DNA of 5,080 nt, taken from Campylobacterales bacterium. Lineage in GTDB: Bacteria > Campylobacterota > Campylobacteria > Campylobacterales > JAADDG01. The notes beneath the pieces were generated by a model. It saw only the letters and a list, made by a program, of their open reading frames with translations, ran no database searches and was not told where the DNA came from. The stretch covers positions 1-5,080 of the forward strand of contig JALVCR010000041.1 in the NCBI GenBank assembly GCA_027009865.1, in the 5' to 3' direction. Below, one piece after another: positions 1 through 5,080 of the stretch; position 1 is the first letter of the stretch; the number at the start of each line of letters is the position of its first letter. The position numbers and the translations under genes are program-made.

Positions 1-372
1 TGCGGCCATTGCACTTATTGCGCGGCTTGTTAGCATTAACGCTCCAAAAACCGGGCCAAGCTCTTTTGTGATGGATACAAAAATCGTATATCCCATCATA
101 TTCTCAGCCCCGAAATTATGAAATCCCTGATATAACTGCACAGCTTCCACCATTCCAGTAAATATTGCAGTTAGCGCTATAACGCCGGTTGAATTTATTC
201 CTATTATTTCAATTTGAGATAAAATTTCTTTAATTCTATATGGAGGAGTGAAATAAAGAGGCAAAAGCTTGATTTGAAAAATAATAAAAGCTCCAAATTT
301 ATCAATAATATTTATAAATTTATAATACCCTTTTCCAAAAAATGCAAAAAAATTTTCAACTGTTTTTAACAA
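1..372 (-). CDS. mlaE: MlaE-family lipid ABC transporter permease (N-terminal 124 residues, runs off left edge)
   Basis: This is the inner-membrane permease of an Mla/MCE-type ABC system, which moves phospholipids between the inner and outer membranes together with an MlaF-type ATPase and an MlaD-type MCE protein. Reading the minus strand gives an amphipathic N-terminus, then the stretch EIIGINSTGVIALTAIFTGM, then a Q-x-Y-x-GF segment, and finally TKELGPVFGALMLTSRAISA. This order is the hallmark of the MlaE/YrbE family, including the conserved ELGP loop and the following R. Family members are usually about 250-260 residues or longer, so roughly the first half is present. No STAS domain precedes the permease. 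The start is TTG at 372-370. An in-frame TAG lies two codons upstream, and no other ATG, GTG or TTG occurs until well inside the conserved domain. The purine-rich AAAGGGG about six bases upstream serves as ribosome binding site. The gene is divergent from fliL. The C. jejuni relative may be the one called iamB; I am unsure of that equivalence. Confidence 0.85.
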   Translation of the reverse strand, partial: MLKTVENFFAFFGKGYYKFINIIDKFGAFIIFQIKLLPLYFTPPYRIKEILSQIEIIGINSTGVIALTAIFTGMVEAVQLYQGFHNFGAENMMGYTIFVSITKELGPVFGALMLTSRAISAMAA

Positions 373-447
373 CTCCTACCCCTTTATATTTTCTATTTTT
401 TAAACGATATTAAGTAATGAATAATGATATAACATAAAAGGATAAAA
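373..447. promoter_or_regulatory. Divergent mlaE/fliL intergenic region with overlapping extended -10-like elements
   Basis: Both neighbouring genes must be transcribed outward from this 75-base AT-rich gap. On the plus strand TGATATAAC (425-433) matches an extended -10 (TGnTATAAT with one mismatch) and would start fliL transcripts near 440, leaving the AAGGA ribosome binding site (438-442) at the very 5' end. On the minus strand the same bases read TGTTATATC (434-426), a weaker extended -10 for the mlaE gene, with a leader of about 45 bases. The sequence CGATAT at 405-410 resembles the campylobacterial sigma-28 -10 core, but no TAAA box sits at the expected distance upstream. No sigma-54 GG/GC element is visible. 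Which element is used cannot be decided from the sequence. Confidence 0.35.
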
Positions 448-996
448 ATGGCTGAAGAAGCTCAAGTTGAAAATCCGGCCGCCGAAAAAAAGGGCGGATC
501 CAATATTGCTCTTATTATAATAATAGTTTTACTCTTTTTGCTTTTGATAGGAGGCGGGATTGCCGCTTATTTGCTTTTAAGCGACAGTGAAGACGAGGAT
601 ATGATAAAGCAAAGCGTTGCAAGCTCAAAGGATGTCTCGGCCAAAGAGTCTCCAGCTAAAAAAAAGAGGAAGAAATTAAAAGATCTTTTAGAAGTTGGGC
701 CTATGTATCCGATGGATCAGTTTGTGGTAAATCTTCTTAGCGAAAATGGAAGCAGATATTTAAAAACGACTATAAATTTGGAGATGGATAAACAAGAACT
801 CTCAGCCGAGCTTGATAAAAAGAAAGCAATTATAAGAGATATTATTATAAGAATTCTATCTTCCAAAACTTTTGAAGAGATAAGCACAATTAAGGGAAAA
901 GAGAGATTAAAAGATGAGATAGTTGAAAAAATTAATGAAATTTTGGTAGACGGAGAGATAAGAAACGTATTTTTTACAGACTTTGTTATTCAATAA
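448..996 (+). CDS. fliL: Flagellar basal body-associated protein FliL
   Basis: FliL is a single-pass inner-membrane protein that surrounds or contacts the MotA/MotB stator units at the flagellar motor and supports torque or stator recruitment. The 182-residue product has a short acidic cytoplasmic tail, one strongly hydrophobic helix (about residues 20-44, rich in I and L, ending GGGIAAYLLL), a charged linker with a lysine-rich patch (71-78), and a periplasmic FliL domain (about 83-182). The domain shows the typical PMDQFVVNL strand, the RYLKTTINLE strand, the long RDIIIRILSSKTFEEI helix region and the closing VFFTDFVIQ, which is the usual C-terminal end of the family. Size and architecture are normal for FliL. 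The start is supported by AAGGA five bases upstream of ATG. It stands beside acpS and not inside a flagellar operon; no other flagellar gene is seen here. Confidence 0.95.
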   Translation: MAEEAQVENPAAEKKGGSNIALIIIIVLLFLLLIGGGIAAYLLLSDSEDEDMIKQSVASSKDVSAKESPAKKKRKKLKDLLEVGPMYPMDQFVVNLLSENGSRYLKTTINLEMDKQELSAELDKKKAIIRDIIIRILSSKTFEEISTIKGKERLKDEIVEKINEILVDGEIRNVFFTDFVIQ

Positions 997-998
997 TT

Positions 999-1007
999 TG
1001 TTAAAAT
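999..1007 (+). promoter_or_regulatory. Possible internal promoter for acpS (extended -10)
   Basis: TGTTAAAAT just after the fliL stop matches the extended -10 pattern TGnTATAAT with one mismatch. A start of transcription about seven bases downstream would fall near 1013-1015, giving acpS a leader of about 15 bases that still contains its GAGGA ribosome binding site. No -35 box is seen, as is usual for housekeeping promoters in Campylobacterota. AT-rich DNA produces such matches by chance, so this is a candidate only. Confidence 0.35.
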
Positions 1008-1024
1008 ATCCTCAAAAAGAGGAT
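1008..1024 (+). promoter_or_regulatory. Small hairpin covering the acpS ribosome binding site
   Basis: ATCCTC (1008-1013) and GAGGAT (1019-1024) are perfect reverse complements separated by five A residues. The right arm is the ribosome binding site of acpS: GAGGA ends six bases before the ATG at 1030. In a transcript reading through from fliL the hairpin could mask this site. No T tract follows, so it is not a rho-independent terminator. Pairing is seen in the sequence; a regulatory role is inference, and six base pairs is modest stability. Confidence 0.4.
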
Positions 1025-1029
1025 TATTA

Positions 1030-1407
1030 ATGATAGGAATTGATATAGTTGAAATTAATAGAATAGAAAAGATGGTTAATAGATTTGGAGAGAGGGCTTT
1101 TAGGAAATTTTTGGACGAAGATGAGATAAAACTTATAAAAAAAATAGAAACCGCAGCCGGTTTTTTTGCCGCTAAGGAGGCTATATCAAAAGCTTTGGGA
1201 GTAGGGATAGGAGGAGAGTGCTCTTTTTTGGATATTAAAATATATAAAGATAAAAATAACGCTCCCTTTTTTACATTAAAAAAAAGCTTAATAGATAAAT
1301 TTAATATAGAAAATACCTCTCTCTCAATATCTCATGAGAGAAATTTTGCTATAGCTGTAGCTGTTATAGAGACAGGTAATAAAATTAAAAGAAAACTTTG
1401 GCATTGA
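1030..1407 (+). CDS. acpS: Holo-[acyl-carrier-protein] synthase AcpS
   Basis: AcpS transfers the 4'-phosphopantetheine group from coenzyme A to the conserved serine of apo-acyl carrier protein, making the active carrier for fatty acid and lipid synthesis in the cytoplasm. The 125-residue length is standard. The N-terminus MIGIDIVEI carries the conserved magnesium-binding aspartate (D5), and FAAKEAISKALG carries the partner glutamate (E50) and lysine (K54), matching D9, E58 and K62 of the E. coli enzyme. The SISHERNFAIAVAV segment near the C-terminus is the usual SxSH strand. The short basic tail (KIKRKLWH) adds nothing recognised. Start: ATG at 1030, preceded by GAGGA at a six-base spacing. 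It follows fliL by 33 bases and is probably co-transcribed with it, possibly with its own weak promoter. Confidence 0.96.
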   Translation: MIGIDIVEINRIEKMVNRFGERAFRKFLDEDEIKLIKKIETAAGFFAAKEAISKALGVGIGGECSFLDIKIYKDKNNAPFFTLKKSLIDKFNIENTSLSISHERNFAIAVAVIETGNKIKRKLWH

Positions 1408-1439
1408 ATTTAATTGAAAAGCATAGAAAAAAATTCAAT
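1403..1439. repeat. Nine-base inverted repeat at the 3' end of acpS
   Basis: ATTGAATTT (1403-1411, overlapping the acpS stop codon) is the perfect reverse complement of AAATTCAAT (1431-1439), with a 19-base spacer. The stem has a single GC pair and no T tract follows on either strand, so it is unlikely to be an intrinsic terminator. It could be a weak 3'-end stabilising hairpin or part of a protein-binding array with the further TTCAAT copies downstream. Confidence 0.4.
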
Positions 1440-1504
1440 CAGTTACAAAAAATATCTTAATAATTTCCTTTTTAATTCAATAAATTTTATCCATTTTCAA
1501 TAAA
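1434..1504 (+). repeat. TTCAAT direct repeats upstream of the ABC exporter promoter
   Basis: TTCAAT occurs at 1434-1439, 1476-1481 and 1496-1501. The last two copies extend to a nine-base identity, TTCAATAAA, with start points 20 bases apart. Two inverted copies (ATTGAA) lie at 1403-1408 and 1413-1418. The two nearest copies lie about 55 and 75 bases upstream of the predicted transcription start at about 1551, a position where activators often bind. The hexamer also turns up several times elsewhere in the window, so chance is not excluded. Confidence 0.3.
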
Positions 1505-1530
1505 AATACCGTTTTTTCTTCATTCTTTAA

Positions 1531-1550
1531 TCTTTTTGTTATAATAATAA
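1531..1550 (+). promoter_or_regulatory. Extended -10 promoter abutting the ABC exporter start codon
   Basis: A T-rich stretch leads into TGTTATAAT (1537-1545), a perfect TGnTATAAT extended -10 of the type used by the main sigma factor in Campylobacterota, where the -35 box is replaced by T-rich DNA. The transcription start should lie six to eight bases beyond 1545, that is at about 1551-1553, on the ATG of the exporter itself. This is the best promoter in the window and probably drives the whole 1551-5080 gene cluster. Confidence 0.7.
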
Positions 1551-3329
1551 ATGCAAAAAGGTTACTCTTTTAGAGATTTATTATATCAAGTTCAAAAATA
1601 TAAGAAAAATTTTATAATAGCAACTTTAGCTGCAATATTAGCCGTAGCGGTAAGCACGCCTGCACCACTTTTAATGCCTCTTTTGGTAGATGAAGTTTTA
1701 CTCAAAAAACCGGGAATAATAACTAATACCATAGATCAGATTTTTGGCAAATCACAACCCTACTTTTATGTTTTGATAGTGCTCTTTTTAACTATTTTTT
1801 TAAGAGGAGTGTTTTTTATTCTAAATGTTTATCAAAGTAAAATATTTAAAATTATTTCAAAAGATATTACATTTAATTTAAGAAAAGCTGTTCTAAAACA
1901 TATTGAAAAAACTGCTTTAAGCGAATTTGAGATTTTTGGAAGCTCAAATATCTCTTCAAGATTGATAGTTGATATAGATACGATAGATAATTTTTTGGGA
2001 GTTTCCATAAGCCGCCTGATTGTTTCAGTATTAACAGTTTTGGGAGTTGGAATAGTTTTATTGGCTATTCATTGGAAACTTGCTCTGTTTATTCTTTTTT
2101 TAAATCCCTTTGTTATCTTTTTAACCACAAAAATTGCAAGAAGAGTCGGGAAACTAAAAAGAGAGGAGAATTTAAGGTTTGAAATTTTCACCCAGGCTTT
2201 AAATGAGACGCTTGATCTTTTCAGGCAGATTAAAGCTGCAAATCAGGAGAAAAATTTTATACAAAAAGTTATTTTAAATGCAAAAAAAATAAAAGATGCT
2301 TCTGTTGAATTTGAGTATAAAAGCGATGTCGCCGCAAAATTTTCATTTTTAGTATTTTTGGCCGGATTTGAGATTTTTAGAGCGGCCGGTATTTTAATGG
2401 TTGCTTACAGCGATCTTACTATAGGATTGATGCTTGCGGTTTTTGGTTATCTTTGGGTTATGATGAATCCGATTCAGGAGATTTTGAATATTCAATATGC
2501 TTATCATAGCGCCCAAAGCGCTCTTGATAGAATAAATAAGATTTTAACTTTAAAAAAAGAGCCTCAATATCCCCATCTTAAAAATCCGTTTAAAGAGAGC
2601 AAAACAAACTCCATAAAACTTCAAAATATATATTTTGCTTATGAAGATAGAGATTATGTCTTAGAAAATGTCTCTATGAAGATAGAAAAAGGCTCAAAAA
2701 TTGCAATTATAGGAGCAAGCGGAAGCGGAAAAACAACTTTGGCTCAGATAATGGTCGGCTTTTATCCGGTTGAGAAGGGCGAGATATATTATGATGATAT
2801 AAACGTAAAAGAGATAGGTTTGGATGTTGTCAGAGAGCATGTTTACCTTGTTTTACAAAATCCTCAACTCTTAAATGCTACAATTAGGGAAAATTTAACC
2901 TTTGGAAAAAAAGTTTCAGAAGATGAGATATATGAAGCTTTAAAAATAGCACAACTTTATGATTTTATAAAAGAATTAAAAAACGGTCTTGATACACAAA
3001 TTGGAAGAGACGGCATAAAACTCTCAGGAGGCCAAAGACAGCGGCTTTCAATAGCGAGAATGATAATAGCCAAACCTAATGTTGTAATTTTGGATGAATC
3101 TACATCGGCATTGGATGTTTATACGGAAGAGAGTCTTTTTGAGGCTCTTTTGTCAGGATTTTTAAAAGAAAGAACTACTATAATTATTGCACATAGGTTA
3201 ACTACTATTAGACAGGCAGATTATATTTATGTTCTTGATAAAGGAAAAATTATAGAGGAAGGAACTCAGGAATTTTTAATGAAAAAAGAGGGGCTTTTTT
3301 TTGAGTTCCTGTCAAAAGGGACAAGATAA
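1551..3329 (+). CDS. MsbA-like ABC exporter (fused transmembrane and ATPase domains)
   Basis: This is a type I (type IV fold) half-transporter that works as a homodimer in the inner membrane and uses ATP to move a substrate outward. The 592 residues are the normal size for MsbA-like lipid or drug exporters. Six membrane helices fall around residues 20-47, 71-95, 149-192 (two) and 264-310 (two). The ATPase domain shows an A-loop tyrosine (Y364), Walker A GASGSGKTT (388-396, lysine 394), Q-loop Q436, signature LSGGQ (491-495), Walker B VVILDE (511-516, catalytic E516), D-loop SALD (519-522) and the switch histidine H548; all are intact. The substrate cannot be read from the sequence; lipid A, phospholipid, glycolipid or peptide are all possible. 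ATG at 1551 directly follows an in-frame TAA, lacks a ribosome binding site and sits at the predicted transcription start, so translation may be leaderless. It is the first of four closely packed genes. Confidence 0.93.
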   Translation: MQKGYSFRDLLYQVQKYKKNFIIATLAAILAVAVSTPAPLLMPLLVDEVLLKKPGIITNTIDQIFGKSQPYFYVLIVLFLTIFLRGVFFILNVYQSKIFKIISKDITFNLRKAVLKHIEKTALSEFEIFGSSNISSRLIVDIDTIDNFLGVSISRLIVSVLTVLGVGIVLLAIHWKLALFILFLNPFVIFLTTKIARRVGKLKREENLRFEIFTQALNETLDLFRQIKAANQEKNFIQKVILNAKKIKDASVEFEYKSDVAAKFSFLVFLAGFEIFRAAGILMVAYSDLTIGLMLAVFGYLWVMMNPIQEILNIQYAYHSAQSALDRINKILTLKKEPQYPHLKNPFKESKTNSIKLQNIYFAYEDRDYVLENVSMKIEKGSKIAIIGASGSGKTTLAQIMVGFYPVEKGEIYYDDINVKEIGLDVVREHVYLVLQNPQLLNATIRENLTFGKKVSEDEIYEALKIAQLYDFIKELKNGLDTQIGRDGIKLSGGQRQRLSIARMIIAKPNVVILDESTSALDVYTEESLFEALLSGFLKERTTIIIAHRLTTIRQADYIYVLDKGKIIEEGTQEFLMKKEGLFFEFLSKGTR

Positions 3330-4018
3330 TGAATGTTTTAAAAAGAATTTTATTATCTCTTTTGCTCCTCTCTTTCTTTTGTGAACTTTGGGCGGATTTT
3401 AAATTTAAAATGTCTCCCGAAGAGATTATACAAAATTCAAGAGCTATTTTGGAAGAGATGATGGATGTGCCAGAAGAGGCTATTCCAAAAGAGGTTTTCA
3501 AAGACGCTTATGCTGTGGCGATTATTCCAAATGTTATGAAAGTCGGCTTTATATTTGGAGGCCGTTTTGGGCAAGGGGTTTTGACAGTTAAATTAAAAGA
3601 TGACAAATGGAGTTATCCCGTTTTTATAAGATTATCGGGAGGCAGCATAGGATATCAGATAGGAGCTCAGACGAGCGATATTATTTTGGTTTTTAAACAT
3701 AAAAAGAGTGTGGACGGAATAGTAAACTCAAAACTTACGCTTGGAGCAAACGTTAATGTTGTAGCCGGCCCTATAGGGGGAGGAAGGGGCAAATCTACCG
3801 ATATTATGCAGAAAGCTGATATTTTAACTTATACAAGAAGCAGAGGTTTTTTTGCCGGAGTTACTCTTGAGGGGGCGGTTTTGGAAGTTGATTTGAAACT
3901 AAATGCCGAGTATTACAAAAGAGATTTGCCCGTTAAAATAATTCTTACAAAAGATGATTTGAAAGTTCCCAAATCTGCAAAACAGTTTTTAAAGACTCTC
4001 GATAAATTTACAAAATAG
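3329..4018 (+). CDS. Secreted SYLF-domain (Ysc84-like, DUF500) lipid-binding protein
   Basis: The 229-residue product starts with a signal peptide (basic KR at 5-6, hydrophobic 7-18, probable cleavage after WA at 22), so the mature protein is periplasmic or envelope-associated. Residues about 30-226 match the SYLF fold: VAIIPNVMKVGFIFGGRFGQG, a W-S-x-P-x-F-I strand, GGSIGYQIGAQTSDIILVF, LGANVNVVAGPIGGG, then SRGFFAGVTLEGAVLEVD and a closing N-x-x-YY. SYLF proteins bind phospholipids (phosphoinositides in eukaryotes); the bacterial role is poorly defined. The ATG overlaps the exporter stop by one base (TAATG), and AAAGGG lies eight bases upstream, indicating translational coupling. C18 lies in LSFFC, which is a poor lipobox because F precedes the cysteine, so a lipoprotein is less likely than a type I secreted protein. 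Coupling with an MsbA-like exporter and a DedA protein suggests an envelope-lipid role, which is inference. Confidence 0.9.
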   Translation: MNVLKRILLSLLLLSFFCELWADFKFKMSPEEIIQNSRAILEEMMDVPEEAIPKEVFKDAYAVAIIPNVMKVGFIFGGRFGQGVLTVKLKDDKWSYPVFIRLSGGSIGYQIGAQTSDIILVFKHKKSVDGIVNSKLTLGANVNVVAGPIGGGRGKSTDIMQKADILTYTRSRGFFAGVTLEGAVLEVDLKLNAEYYKRDLPVKIILTKDDLKVPKSAKQFLKTLDKFTK

Positions 4019-4027
4019 GAAAATTTT

Positions 4028-4588
4028 ATGCAAGATATTATAAATTCTCTTTCAACTTACGGCTATATTATTCTATTTTTATACTCTCTTGGAGGTGGAT
4101 TTTTGGGATTAATGGCTGCTGGAGTGTTGTCTTTTGCCGGAAAAATGGATCTTTCCCTATCCATCGGGGTAGCATTTTTGGCTAACTTTATAGGAGATGA
4201 AGCTCTTTTTTATCTTGGAAGATATAACAGAGATTTAATAAAGCCTTATTTGAAAAATCATAAAAGAAAATTGGCGTTAAGCCATATCTTAATGAAAAAG
4301 TATGGATATAGAATTATTTTTATACAAAAATATATATACGGGCTTAAAACTTTGGTTCCGATAGCGATAGCTTTGACAAAATATGACTTTAAAAGATTTA
4401 CGTTTTTTAATCTAATTTCGGCATTTATTTGGGCTGTCTCTATTGGAATTTTAAGTTTTTATGCGGGTGGATTTTTGATTAGGGCTGCATCTTTTTTCAG
4501 CCAAAAACCTTGGATTGCTCCTTTATTTTTGGTAATATTGATTTATCTTTTATGGTTGTATTTTGATAAAATAGCTAAAAAGAGGTAA
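4028..4588 (+). CDS. DedA-family (VTT domain) membrane protein, divergent motif
   Basis: DedA/VTT proteins are inner-membrane proteins with re-entrant helices; members flip undecaprenyl phosphate or other lipids and need the proton gradient. The 186 residues fit the family. Visible features are an N-terminal hydrophobic segment with GGG (22-24) and an AAGVLSFAGKM motif (30-40), the GD-x4-Y-x-GR motif (G56, D57, Y62, R65), the core motif FIQKYIYGLKTLVP (98-111), the W135 helix, and a final C-terminal helix (162-179) followed by a basic end. In the core motif the two arginines found essential in E. coli YqjA/YghB appear as K101 and K107, and the usual N-terminal glutamate and PGE motif are absent. 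As I recall, the Campylobacter homologues look alike, so this is probably a lineage variant. ATG lies nine bases after the SYLF stop, with a GGA-containing ribosome binding site overlapping that stop codon. Confidence 0.88.
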   Translation: MQDIINSLSTYGYIILFLYSLGGGFLGLMAAGVLSFAGKMDLSLSIGVAFLANFIGDEALFYLGRYNRDLIKPYLKNHKRKLALSHILMKKYGYRIIFIQKYIYGLKTLVPIAIALTKYDFKRFTFFNLISAFIWAVSIGILSFYAGGFLIRAASFFSQKPWIAPLFLVILIYLLWLYFDKIAKKR

Positions 4589-4591
4589 AAG

Positions 4592-5080
4592 TTGAAAAAA
4601 TTTTTGATTTTAATATTTCCTTTGTATCTTTTTGCTTCTTATGAGATAGTTGTTGCCACTTTAAAATATCAAAAAGGGGTTAAAAAGATTGAAAAAGAGT
4701 TTCCAAAATATAAAACAAATCTCTATAAAAAAGGTGATATGCATATTGTCGCTTTAGGAGATTTTGATAATAAAAAAGAGGCTTTAGATGCTTTAAAAGA
4801 TATCAAAAAATTTTATCCTTCGGCATTTATAAGAGAAATTAAAAAAAGAGCTGATGTTAAAGAGAAGAGAGAAGATAGATTTTTAGTTCAAATAGCTGTT
4901 TTATCTAAAAAAGAGAATATAGACAAGATAAAGAGTAAATTTAAAAATTTTAATATTATTCATAAAACAAGTAAAAATTTTTATAAAGTTTATGCCCTCT
5001 TTGATACAAAAGATAGAGCCTTAAACGGCTTGGAAAAGATAAAAAAAGTTTTTCCGACCGCTTTTTTAGTGGGAGAAAAA
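4592..5080 (+). CDS. Exported protein with two SPOR-like repeats (3' end beyond the window)
   Basis: The open frame begins at TTG 4592, four bases after the DedA stop, with GAGG (4582-4585) six bases upstream, and stays open for 163 codons to the window edge. Residues 1-15 (MKKFLILIFPLYLFA) form a short signal peptide. Two related segments follow, about 17-83 and 96-162. Each has the SPOR-like pattern: an opening strand (YEIVVATL, FLVQIAVL), a charged helix, a second strand followed by an aromatic-rich turn (HIVALGDFDNKKEAL, YKVYALFDTKDRAL), a second helix and the closing pair FYPSAFIREI or VFPTAFLVGE. SPOR domains bind denuded peptidoglycan, often at division sites. No ATG lies in a suitable place: the first in-frame ATG is codon 50, inside repeat 1. 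The lysine-rich composition is high even for this genome. More repeats or a catalytic domain may lie beyond the window. Family assignment rests on pattern, not on diagnostic residues. Confidence 0.75.
   Translation, partial: MKKFLILIFPLYLFASYEIVVATLKYQKGVKKIEKEFPKYKTNLYKKGDMHIVALGDFDNKKEALDALKDIKKFYPSAFIREIKKRADVKEKREDRFLVQIAVLSKKENIDKIKSKFKNFNIIHKTSKNFYKVYALFDTKDRALNGLEKIKKVFPTAFLVGEK

Noticed and set aside
405..410. CGATAT as a definite sigma-28 promoter of fliL
   Set aside because: No TAAA box is found 14-16 bases upstream, and a six-base match is common in this composition.
479..497. GC-rich CCGCC/GGCGG hairpin early in fliL
   Set aside because: Only five base pairs with a nine-base loop, about 30 bases into the gene, and the bases are explained by the coding sequence; too little to claim regulation.
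1278..1285. Run of eight A residues in acpS as a slippage site
   Set aside because: Such A runs are expected in AT-rich coding DNA and the gene is intact, of standard length and essential.
1403..1439. Possible rho-independent terminator after acpS
   Set aside because: The stem has only one GC pair, the loop is 19 bases, and no T tract follows on either strand.
3377..3385. Lipobox around cysteine 18 of the SYLF protein (LSFFC)
   Set aside because: The residues before the cysteine are F and F where the signal peptidase II site needs small residues; cleavage after A22 fits better.
3250..3501. Open frame of 83 codons on the minus strand across the exporter/SYLF junction
   Set aside because: It lies antisense to two well-supported genes, has no recognisable domain or ribosome binding site, and is a composition by-product.
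3772..3789. G-rich run in the SYLF gene as a phase-variable tract
   Set aside because: The longest G run is five bases and interrupted; contingency tracts in Campylobacterota are usually eight or more.

Overview
The window looks like chromosomal DNA from a flagellated, Gram-negative member of the Campylobacterota (Epsilonproteobacteria). This is inferred from four things: the low GC content, the strong TGnTATAAT extended -10 element without a recognisable -35 box, the pairing of fliL with acpS, and a DedA protein that reads like the campylobacterial branch of that family. The species cannot be named from the sequence. Nothing suggests a mobile element, CRISPR array, tRNA or rRNA.

Layout. Positions 372 to 1 (minus strand, running off the left edge) encode the first 124 residues of an MlaE-type lipid ABC transporter permease that starts with TTG. 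A 75-base divergent intergenic region (373-447) separates it from fliL (448-996), followed 33 bases later by acpS (1030-1407). A 143-base gap (1408-1550) holds repeated TTCAAT hexamers and a near-perfect extended -10 promoter set directly against the next start codon. Four tightly packed plus-strand genes follow: an MsbA-like ABC exporter (1551-3329), a secreted SYLF-domain protein (3329-4018, sharing one base with the exporter stop), a DedA-family membrane protein (4028-4588), and an exported protein with two SPOR-like repeats (4592 to the right edge, TTG start, incomplete).

How the genes may work together. FliL is a flagellar stator-associated protein and AcpS activates acyl carrier protein. 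The four-gene cluster combines a probable lipid or polymer exporter, a lipid-binding periplasmic protein, a candidate lipid-carrier flippase and a putative peptidoglycan-binding protein. Together with the neighbouring MlaE permease, the window has a clear envelope and lipid-trafficking theme. A shared pathway is inference from gene order and not shown directly. The most checkable unusual points are a predicted leaderless mRNA for the ABC exporter, a hairpin that could hide the acpS ribosome binding site only in read-through transcripts, and a DedA protein that carries lysines where the characterised family members carry essential arginines.
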